From Pollenia angustigena (lineage: Eukaryota; Arthropoda; Insecta; Diptera; Polleniidae): DNA of 64,000 bases. Positions 55,830 to 64,000 of the stretch are shown here, piece after piece. The DNA lies in the NCBI GenBank assembly GCA_930367215.1, contig OV884057.1, positions 251,498,830 to 251,562,829 of the forward strand, read 5' to 3'. A model generated the notes under the pieces. That model saw only the letters and a list, made by a program, of their open reading frames with translations. It was not told where the DNA came from and did not search any database. Each line of letters begins with the position of its first letter. Position 1 is the stretch's first letter. A program made the translations under genes and the position numbers.

Positions 55830-56405
55830 TAAGAGCTCTATACTTGGGTATACCGAATCTAATATACCCTTTACCGTGTGGTATTTAGAAATAAATTTAA
55901 ATTTATTGAACTGAACTTTATTTAAGTATTTATGGTGTTCAGACATGTAATTCTATTTATATTTAGATAAATAAAGGACATATACATATATATTTAGAAA
56001 TAAATAAATCTTTTTTGTGCCACGCCCTCTTGAACAACCTCGCCCACATTTCGTCGGATGTTGGCCATTGATAACTAACATGCTTGTACCTAATTTAGAT
56101 ACTTAAGCTCTTGCCGAACTCCAGAAATACATAACAAAAATTTTAAAAAATCACCAAGGGATTTATAGGTAAAATTTTAGGCGGTTATAGTTCTTTGAAG
56201 GTTCATAAAACGAGACCCAATCATATCTGGGGTCTTTGGAAAACCCACTTAAACAGACACACGGACAGAAGGACATCGTGATTATAGCTTCTCTTCTCAT
56301 AAAGATCCAAAATATATATACTTTATAGAATCTAAGATCAATATTGTAGAAATTACAAGCCGAATGATAAACTCATACCCATGCCACTTGTGGTGAAGGG
56401 TATTA
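55830..56405 (-). mobile_element. DINE-1-like element, diverged minus copy
   Basis: Reading minus: GGTATGAGTTTATCATTCGG, then the AAAGTATATATATTTTGG block, the GCGAGGTTGTTC segment and a tail ending near AGAGCTCTTACTTC. Matches copies A and B with many changes. Confidence 0.65.
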
Positions 56406-57219
56406 ATACACAAAATACTATTCCAAGCCAAAACCACATTCAAATGACTGTGTGGTTGAGACATTAAACTAGGAATGGCTCCAGAGCAAATGTTTTTTAA
56501 ATTGAAATGCTTATGGCTTCAGGGAATTTTGCATTCCCCTTGAAGTCTTTAAAAATAACAAAATAAAAAAATAAGTTCTTCAACAACTCAAACAACTTAG
56601 TTTTTATTTAACAAGAAAATTTGTGTTAAACAGTGAAATTTCTACTTAAAGAGTTACCAAAAAAAAAAGCAAATAGTTTTTCCCCATTTTTTTCTATTTC
56701 TTGAAATCAATACTCTTTAGTTTCCAATAATCAACATCCGTTTCCCGTTTCATTAAATGACAAATGAGATTTTTCCCTTTTCTTATTTGAGTTTTAGTTA
56801 ACATTTTATGTTTTGAAACTTTTTATTTTTACTTTCTAAAAAAAAAAAACTTTACAATTTACAACATTAAATAGAAAAAAGAACAATAACAATGTTTTTT
56901 ATGGCTCTAAGTGACGAAAGTGTCGAAAGTTCTATTTGATTTATGGTTTAAAGTGCATTAAATTAAATTTATTTCATCACATTACAGCGAGATTTGGAAA
57001 AACTTTTGCTTGTCGAACAGAAAGTGAGAAAATGTTTAAATAAATGGAAAGAAAAGAAATTTTACAATGTTTTGTGTACTGCGTACAAGTGTTAAAAGGC
57101 TGTAAAAAACAGTTAAGGGCAGAGTAATTTTACATGAAATTATACATATTTTGTTTATTAAAAAACTTTTTCTTTCTAAACAGCTGCTAAAGTTACATTT
57201 CAGTTACAAGAAAATCTTT
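56406..57219. other. AT-rich non-coding stretch
   Basis: No coding or repeat feature found. Confidence 0.55.
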
Positions 57220-57255
57220 AAATACCCTCCACGACAATTGGTAAATGAGGTTATA

Positions 57256-57490
57256 CACAGAAAAAATTGCTTTACCTATTAAAGCACTAATCAAAAATTA
57301 AATCAGTTTCAAATAAAAAATGTAATCAAGTGAATTAAACGTTTAATTGATAGTATTTATTTGCACCAGTACACAAATTCACAAATTCACTTGGATACAC
57401 ATTTAATTCACTTGATTTGATTACATTTCTATTAAAGCTGACTTTATTTGTGATTAATGCTTTAATTAGTGTACAAATTTTTTTTCTGTG
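57256..57490. mobile_element. 235-bp MITE with CACAGAAAAAA ends and TA flanks
   Basis: Left CACAGAAAAAATTG, right AAATTTTTTTTCTGTG, TA on both sides. The interior TAATCAAGTGAATTAAAC is repeated in both orientations. The hAT element at 57494 is inserted directly at its right edge. Confidence 0.8.
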
Positions 57491-57837
57491 TACTAGTGCT
57501 AGGAAACTATCGATAGACTATCGATATTATCGATAGTCTTAAAATATCGAAAATATCGATAGGAAAAATATAAATATCGATATTTTTATTATTTAAAATG
57601 AAGACATCTAACAGCAGCTATACACACACAGTTTTTTGCCGCAAAATTTTACTTGCTATTATTAATTCGTGCTGAATTACAGCAATGAATACAAACAACA
57701 AGAATGGCAAGTGGTATGGATTGCTTAGCAGTGCTTTTTACTACTAATTAAAGGCCTTTTAGTGGAAATTTGTAAATGTTTATATAGGGACTGAAATGTC
57801 AAATATTTTTGTACTGTTGTACTGTACGCATAGAACA

Positions 57838-57975
57838 AAACAATAAACGACCGTTAGAGGATAAGTCCGCTAGATTGATAACCTTTTTGGGTTTAGAATT
57901 TAGAAAATTTTTTAAAGTTGCAATGGACTATCTTATAGTCCCTGTTACTCCGGTTCCTTTAGAAAGGTACTTATA
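57838..57975 (+). pseudogene. hAT dimerisation-domain scrap, first copy
   Basis: Translates as a broken version of the H1 C-terminal domain (RPLEDKSARLIT, then a frameshift, then YLIVPVTPVPLERYL). Only about 45 codons survive. Confidence 0.75.
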
Positions 57976-58221
57976 AATTTTATAGTTTCCCAGCACTAGT
58001 GTGAACTATCGAAAATATCGATAGGAAAATTATCAAAATCTATATTATTTTTATTATTTAAAACACAGTTGTGATGACATGTTACAGCAGCTATACACAC
58101 ACAATTTTTTACCTCAAGTTTTTACTTGATATTATTAATTTGCGCAGAATTACACCAATGAATACAAACAACAAGAATGACAGGTTGTATAGATTGCTTA
58201 GCTGTGCTTTTTTACCATGAA

Positions 58222-58355
58222 CGGCCATTAAAGGAAAAGTCCGCTAGATTGATAACCATTTGGGTTGAGAATCAAATCCAATTTAGAACATTATCTTAAA
58301 ATGCAATAAAATATCTTATAGTCCCTGTTACGTTGGTTCCTTCAGAATGGTACTT
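58222..58355 (+). pseudogene. hAT dimerisation-domain scrap, second copy
   Basis: RPLKEKSARLITIWVENQIQF followed by YLIVPVTLVPSEWYLSA in broken frame. Closer to H1 than the first scrap and ends at the same point. Confidence 0.75.
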
Positions 58356-59010
58356 ATCAGCATCACAATTTTTAAAAACTGTCATCTACCTCTCTTACAT
58401 TCAATAAAGTGATATAAACAACAAACTGTAGCCTTATAAAAAAATAATTAAAGTTTTCCTGCACAAGTACAAACATTCAGTCGATAGTAATATCGATATA
58501 TCGATAGTGAAATCTGAACTATCGATAAATATCGATAGTTGAAAATATCGATAATATCCCAGCACTACTGTGTACCAATATTGTTATTTCTGTGAAAATT
58601 TTTTAATATTCATCTATGACCCCAATTTAGTCATGCCCGTCGGGTTGTCTGTCTTTCTGTCTGCCTATTGAAAACACCCTAATTTTTGAAAGACTCAACG
58701 CAAAGGGGCAAGATTGGTGTAAAATTCTTTGTAGTACAACTTGCATTTGAAATCCAGCTCAATGGGTTGAATAGGCAATGAGTTATGAACCAATATATGG
58801 AAAAACCTTTTACTATTACAAATGTACTATGCACAAAATTTCCTCAAACTATCTTCAAAACTGCGACCTGTTCTTTGCGTGCAAACTTTGCATGGATAGC
58901 ATGCAAGCCAGCCGGGCGGACATCATTACATTGAAACAGATAGTGATTCTGAGTCGATCGGTATACTTAAAACTAAGTATAGTCCCTTCACCTAAAACGG
59001 TGTTCTACAC

Positions 59011-59467
59011 TCATAACATTATTACAGTAACTGATTGTGGGTTATTAAATTCGTTTTCCGTAGTGTTAAAATTAAATAAAAATATAGTTATTTTACGAAT
59101 AACTTTATTTTTCAACATTTATGTTTGTTATTACAAAAACCAATTACAAAAAAATAATGTTTTTCCGTATTTGATGTTATTTCAATTTTAACGAATATGA
59201 ATATTTTCAATAAATAAAAAATTTAAAAATGAATGTAAAAATCATTTGTTTTAAATGAAATGTAAATGATACGTTTTTAAATGAATTTTAAGTTGTTTAA
59301 AATAAATTTTCTTTGAATTTAACTACATAATATTTTTTGTTAAAAAAAAAATTTTTCCTAATGAGACTCTGTGCTCTTTAGTTTTTCGCAACTGTATTGT
59401 ATTTACTGCAGTAAATTTCAATCATTTGAAATGTATTCCCAAAAATTGGCATTGAACTTAACAAGTA
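59011..59467. other. AT-rich non-coding stretch
   Basis: A 137-codon frame ends here at 59191, but its composition (long Ile/Leu/Asn/Lys runs) and its overlap with DINE fragments argue against a gene. Confidence 0.5.
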
Positions 59468-61002
59468 AGAGTGCCATATTCGGCTGTGCCGAATCTTATA
59501 TACCCTTCACCATTGTGCGAGCAGAATACAGTGCAACTAGACAAAAACTAAATAAAACTGGTAAATATTTTTTTTTAAATAAGAGACAACCGGTTTTGAA
59601 CTTCGCTTTTCATAAGGGCCCAGAATATATATACTTTATAGGGTGTAGGATCAATATTGTATATACCTTTTTACCTTCGGTGAAGGGTATAAAAAGAGTA
59701 ATTTTCGGGAATTCAGGGGTCTAATCACTGCATTCGATACTATCGTATCGAATAAACTATTGAATTTTTTTGCATACGATAGACACTGGCGTATCGAATA
59801 AAAACTCGATAAATGTAATGTCGAGTTACTCGATGTCGAATGCTATTATTTCAAATTCAATACATTTCATTCGATATCGAGTTTCAAGATGCCAAAATAA
59901 ATAATTTCGATGAATTTTGCTCGATATCGTATGCGGTGATTAGACCCCAGTATTTCGGTTATAACTCATACAAATTTCCGACATTTTGGTATATAAGTCA
60001 TATACATAGGATATATGGTAGCCCTAAAATTTAGGTTTTTATAAAAATTTTGATGTTTTTTAGCCCATTTTTTGAGTATTTTGCTCATAAATTACCCATT
60101 GTCTAACCGATTTGATACTTTTATAAACCGACGTGTTAAGGAAGAATTTTACCATTTACTTAAGTTATATTTATATATAAACATTTATATAAACTTGTAA
60201 ATATATATTTTAAGAAAGTTAATTATAAAAAGAGTAATTTTTGTGAATTCAGTATTTCGGTTATAACTCTGCCATTTTTTAACCGATTTGGCAGATTTAT
60301 ATACCGACGTGTTGAAGAAGAAATTTACCATTTACTTTAGTTATAAAGCTTGGACTCGGGGAGACCTATGGTTCCTGAAAGTGGGTATTTAAAAAAAAAA
60401 ATTTAATTTTGGTCATAACTTTTTTGTATCTGAACCGATTTTTCCGAGTTTTTTTTAAAATATGTTTTACTAGAAATTTCAGATATTTCATAAGTCATAT
60501 CCATAGGACGTATAGCAGCCCTAAAATTTAGGTTTTTATCCAATTTTTTATTTTTTTGTACGGGAGGTACCCCGCCCACTTCTCCAATCCCGCCCACATT
60601 TTGTAGGATGCTGTGTATTGGCAACCTAAATATGTGTACCTAATTTGGAAACTTTGGCTCTTGCCATTCTCAAGATATACGGAAATAAAAAAATACAACA
60701 ACAACAAGGGATTTTTGGAAAAATTTAGAAGTAGTCGTTGTTTTTTGCTCATATCTCCGTCATTTTTGGACCGATAAATTTGGACATAAATATACATCAA
60801 CCTAGTCCACATCATTTCTGGGGTTTTCGGAAAACCCATTTCAACATACACACGGACAGACGGACAACCGGATTTGAACTTCGCTTTTCATAAGGACCAA
60901 GAATATATATACTTTATAGGGTGTGAGATCAATATTGTGTAACATACAAACGGAATGACAAAGTTATATATACCGTCTTACCTTCGGTGAAGGGTATAAA
61001 AA
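59468..61002 (-). mobile_element. DINE-1-like composite, copy B
   Basis: Inverse of copy A (27361-28966), including the short extra DINE end, the nested 231-bp MITE and the long body. Reading minus: ATACCCTTCACCGAAGGTAA, CCCTATAAAGTATATATATT, GGTTGTCCGTCTGTCCGTG, GGGCGGGATTGGAGAAGTGG, then the hairpin GATTCGGCACAGCCGAATAT. No coding capacity. Confidence 0.78.
59717..59947. mobile_element. 231-bp MITE, copy in DINE composite B
   Basis: Same length and ends as 28460-28690; CAG on both flanks, i.e. the inverse of the CTG seen in copy A. Same position within the DINE element. Confidence 0.9.
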
Positions 61003-61198
61003 TGTCAGAAAAAAATAAAATACTAAACAAATGGCATTTATACATTATTTTTTTTTTTTTTTTTTTTGAAAAGAATCTAACAGATTTTGCTTATTTAAAT
61101 AAATTAAATGTCAGTTAAAAAAAAAATCTAAATAAGAACATATAAAAAAAATTTTTTTACGAAACGCTTTTCTTAAAAAAAAACATTTAAAAAATTTT

Positions 61199-61460
61199 TG
61201 CCCGCCTCCCCTAGATTTTATCCTGGCTTCGCCCATGTATTCGTGTACTGTCAACGGGAATATCTATGCCTGCAAAGTTTCATCCATTTGCATTGAGTAA
61301 AAGGCGATCAAAAAAGCATTTTACCATAAAAAAATTTTTTTTGCCCTCCCCCCCTAGATTTTATTTCGGCTTCGCCCATGTATTCGTGCATTGTCATCGG
61401 GAATATGTATGCCTGCAAAGTTTCATCTATTTGCATTGAGTATAAGGCGGTTAAATTAAC
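61199..61460 (+). repeat. Two tandem units of about 145 bp
   Basis: CCCTAGATTTTAT, GGCTTCGCCCATGTATTCGTG and GCCTGCAAAGTTTCATC recur in the same order in 61199-61317 and 61343-61460. An A-rich linker separates them. Function unknown. Confidence 0.88.
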
Positions 61461-61905
61461 GTTACAAGATTTGATTTTCCGAAGTGAAGCTAAAGAAAAG
61501 GTTTTAAAAATTAAACAAGTCTATGTAAAGTTAATTTAAGTTTAACAGGAAATTTTCGAAAAAACTAATTAAATATTTATCGGCCCATTTCCAAAGTGTC
61601 AAATACAAACTGAGAGAAAAGTTATTAAATTTGCCGATTTTTAGAAGAAAATTAGATTTAAATTAAGGTTATCTAAACTTAACAAAATTATAAAAAGTGA
61701 ACTTATAGTTCTATATAAATTTTAAATAACTTTGATAGTTCAAAAGGTGTTTTATAGTCCTTGATTACTCTTTTAACAATTTTTATCGGCAAAAAATGTC
61801 GGTTGCTAACGACACAAAAAAAGTTCTTGTTAAATAATAACGACAATAAATGTACTGTTAACAGATTAAAAATATAGAGAAAGTAGCCAATTTTTAACAC
61901 AAAAA
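61461..61905. other. AT-rich non-coding stretch
   Basis: No gene or repeat seen. Confidence 0.5.
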
Positions 61906-62540
61906 AAGTAAGAAAGTATAGTCGATCAAGTCCGATCTACATTGCAGTATTTGGGCGATCATGTTTCCGCCAAAAAGGGTATGTTGTGAGGTTAATATTC
62001 ACATAAGACATTTTTGTGCCAAATATTATCTAAGTAACTACTACCATTATTAGTGTATTCGTATGGGAGCTGTGTTCAAATATGGACCGATTCTAAAAAA
62101 ATTTGTTCTGGTGATTTATGTAGGTTACGACAAAATATTTTTGGATCTTTTTCAACTCAAATGTCTATAAAACAAGATGGCTATTAATAGGCATAAAACC
62201 CTATTCCGGAAAGATGTTTTCATGTGGGCTAAAAATTAAATAAATGCTTCTCACCATTATAAAAAGGCTTCGACCTTGTGACAATAAACGCATATGTGCC
62301 AAATTTTATAACATTATTTTTAAAATTGCGACCTGTAATTTGCGCACAATATTATCTTGTACAGACAACCAGCCATCCTGATAGAAGGACGGGCTTCGTT
62401 AAATGGATTCTGACATTGTTTCTGAGTTAATCGATATAGTAAAAGGCAGGCCCAGAACCTTTATTTAAATGTGTTACACACATTCGTACAAACACATAAT
62501 ATCCTCTTCACATACAGTTGTGTAGGTATAAAAAGTAAGA
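61906..62540 (-). mobile_element. DINE-1-like element, second subfamily (copy D)
   Basis: Inverse relative of 49463-50160: AAGTAAGAAAGTATAGTCG at the left end, AAATTGCGACCTGTAATTTG in the middle and TGTGTAGGTATAAAAA at the right. Strongly diverged. Confidence 0.65.
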
Positions 62541-63000
62541 GCAGAATGTTGTGCTACAGTGGCTCAGTCACCTGGAAATTTTTCCATATGTATAAAAAGA
62601 TTTAACACCAACATATTTGTTTAAGACTATAATCAATATTTACACGTTTTCATTCATGTTTTGTTAAAATAAATGCAATAAAGCAAATTTATTTTGTATT
62701 TTTTATTAATTTTAAAATTTTTTTACTTTGACGTTCCTTTATTTTTACCGATATTTGTCGTCAATATTTCTAAGCAAAAATATTTGTTTATTTAAAATAC
62801 AGAATAATAAATTCGTTAAAGTAACCGAGATTTCTCGTTAATTAACGATATCGGTAGTTAAATTCAAAAAGTTACAGAATTGAGGTACTGATTTAGTAAC
62901 CCGTATTTAACCGAACCGTATTTAGCCGAACGGCGCGGTTTCCGAATTCTCGTGGTGTCCGAAGTATTTTTAAGTCATTTCTAGTATTTAAGACCGTAGT
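62541..63000. other. AT-rich stretch turning GC-richer
   Basis: No gene. From 62900 on, CCGTATTTAGCCGAACGG and CCGAATTCTCG motifs faintly recall the 80-bp satellite at 15115-16440, too diverged to call. Confidence 0.35.
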
Positions 63001-63683
63001 TACCCAGGCAGAAATTACGACTCTTCTAAATATTATGTACCGCCACAACCCTGTAAATACAAAATTGTGACTCTACCAAAAATATGGTACCATCACAATA
63101 CTGTAGATACAAAATTACGACCTTAGTTTTTTAATACCGTTTTTAAATAAGATTCAACACCGGTACAACACCCTAAATACAAAAATACTACTTTAGTTTT
63201 TTAAATTTGTATTTACCATAAAAATATACCGCTACAACACTGTATATACAAGAATTAAACCTTTATTTCCTAATACCGTGTTTATAATAATTCTATACCG
63301 CTACAACGCTGTATATACAAAAATTTAGTCTTATTAATTAAATAGAGTCGTATTAAAATGAAAACACAAAATTATTTTAGGTTAGAAAATATACAAATTT
63401 TTGCTTGTTTATTTAGCGAATTTATATATGTAACAATATTGAAAATAAGAGTCGGAAGATGGTTGTGACTACGTTGTAAATTCATGAATCCAACATTATA
63501 AATTTGAATTTACAGAACTGTGACAACACTAAAAAGAAGCGTCGGAAGACGCACATTTGGCGTTATCATTTTAATATTGTGACAACATTGTAAATTTGGT
63601 TAACAGTACGTTGTATCGATGTTGATAGTACCCCCTGCAACGTCGGCACAGCGTCGTGGTGATTGTCTTTTTCTGCCTGGGTA
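63001..63683. mobile_element. Inverted-repeat element with TACCCAGGCAGAAA ends
   Basis: Left TACCCAGGCAGAAA, right TTTCTGCCTGGGTA, flanked by GT on both sides. The left half has three to four diverged units (63040-63330) with ACCGCTACAACACTGTATA followed by ATACAAAAAT. The right half has GTGACAACA..GTAAATT motifs. The terminal TACCCAG is shared with the MITE at 21499-21945. Confidence 0.78.
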
Positions 63684-64000
63684 GTCACACCATGGCCAGA
63701 CAACCGTCAACCACCGTCTTATCCAAGGCCGTAGTTAGCCGGACACCCGAGGCTTCGAGATCCTCCTGTGTTCGAAGCGCTTGGCCCAACTAGTCGAAGT
63801 AGTTAGTCATGTGTACAGCCAACTACGGGGCGCACCGAATGCTGCGTACTCGGCATAGTTTCGATCGTAGATGTAGATACTAACAACCTGTAACCGAAAC
63901 CCGTTTATTATCTTCTCTGCCAGATCGAATCCTCAGTAACTTAACGCTGCCCCACGGAACGCTACCTTACTTGCCTACTGCCAGCAACATCTAGCCGTTT
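63684..64000. other. GC-richer unique end of the window
   Basis: Balanced composition, unlike the rest. TAGCCGGACACCCGAGGC and CAGCCAACTACGGGGCG faintly recall satellite phrases of 15115-16440. No gene recognised; the segment may continue beyond the window. Confidence 0.35.

Larger units (their letters stand above)
57494..58567. mobile_element. hAT element with duplicated body and TATCGATA-packed ends
   Basis: Ends TAGTGCTAGGAAACTATCG and, inverted, TAGTGCTGGGATATTATCG, flanked by CTGTGTAC at 57486-57493 and 58568-58575 (8 bp, typical hAT). About five TATCGATA sites crowd the first 100 bp and five the last 80 bp. Internally the element is a tandem pair: a CCAGCACTA end at about 57990-57997 is followed by another start. 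Each half contains the scrap of hAT dimerisation domain (PLEEKSARLITF..., then VPSE.). It is related to H1 (20732-24868). Confidence 0.9.
57220..59010 (+). mobile_element. DINE-1-like copy split by a MITE and a hAT element
   Basis: TACCCTCCACGACAATTGG at 57224-57250 is a DINE-1-like start. The element resumes at 58576 with TCATCTATGACCCC, TTTAGTCATGCCCGTC and GACTCAACGCAAAGG, matching 54920-55160. Between lie the MITE 57256-57490 and the hAT element 57494-58567. Pieces of the other subfamily follow at 58850-59000. Confidence 0.68.

Noticed and set aside
58778..59191. Plus-strand frame of 137 codons
   Set aside because: Begins inside DINE-1-like sequence; residues are dominated by Ile, Leu, Asn and Lys as expected for AT-rich DNA, and no motif is recognised.
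1..64000. tRNA or rRNA genes
   Set aside because: No cloverleaf-like or rRNA-like segment was recognised by eye; a tRNA search program would be needed to exclude them.

Overview
The window looks like intergenic, transposon-dominated DNA from a higher fly (Diptera; a calyptrate such as a blow fly or house fly is my best guess). The base composition is strongly AT-rich. I see no convincing single-copy host gene. Every protein signature I recognise belongs to a mobile element: BEL/Pao and Ty3/gypsy LTR retrotransposons, at least three LINE fragments, hAT, piggyBac and PIF/Harbinger DNA transposons, and DINE-1-like (Helentron-type) interspersed repeats whose 'CCATGTCCGTCTG' and 'AAAGTATATATATTCT' signatures are typical of dipteran genomes. 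The organism call is inference.

Layout. 1-4.97 kb: a BEL/Pao element with a 75-bp tandem repeat in its leader, gag, protease and part of the reverse transcriptase, then a large internal deletion; a 138-bp MITE splits gag. 4.97-9.7 kb: a second gag-like zinc-knuckle gene with a Gln/Arg-rich tail, a 1-kb block present twice, and between the copies a tandem array encoding a coiled-coil protein. 9.7-14.7 kb: a minus-strand Ty3/gypsy element carrying nonsense codons and a LINE insertion with a 13-bp target duplication. 15.1-16.4 kb: an 80-bp satellite interrupted by a 401-bp inverted-repeat element. 16.9-17.8 kb: piggyBac remnant. 17.8-24.9 kb: a hAT transposase remnant with a 'Russian doll' of further elements inside it, plus a Harbinger derivative and several MITEs.

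27.4-36.5 kb: DINE-1-like composite, a TA-flanked element, and a pair of inverted 1.3-kb elements, one holding a 995-bp insertion whose empty site is preserved in its partner. 38.3-39.2 kb: a foldback cluster. 39.25-46.86 kb is the most interesting part: two neighbouring elements with inverted repeats of hundreds of bases, each carrying one gene of a different protein family that I recognise as widespread in invertebrates but cannot name. The second has clean ends and a 6-bp target duplication. 47.4-48.2 kb: RNase H-bearing LINE fragment. The rest (49-64 kb) is DINE-1-like copies, MITEs, a duplicated TATCGATA-rich hAT element, and degenerate ATCGAT-rich repeats.

There is no operon-like logic; the order is explained by successive insertion. 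Nesting gives relative ages: the hAT, BEL, gypsy and long-TIR elements are older hosts, and the short MITEs and truncated LINEs are later arrivals. All boundaries, duplications and motifs were read by eye; no alignment or database search was run.
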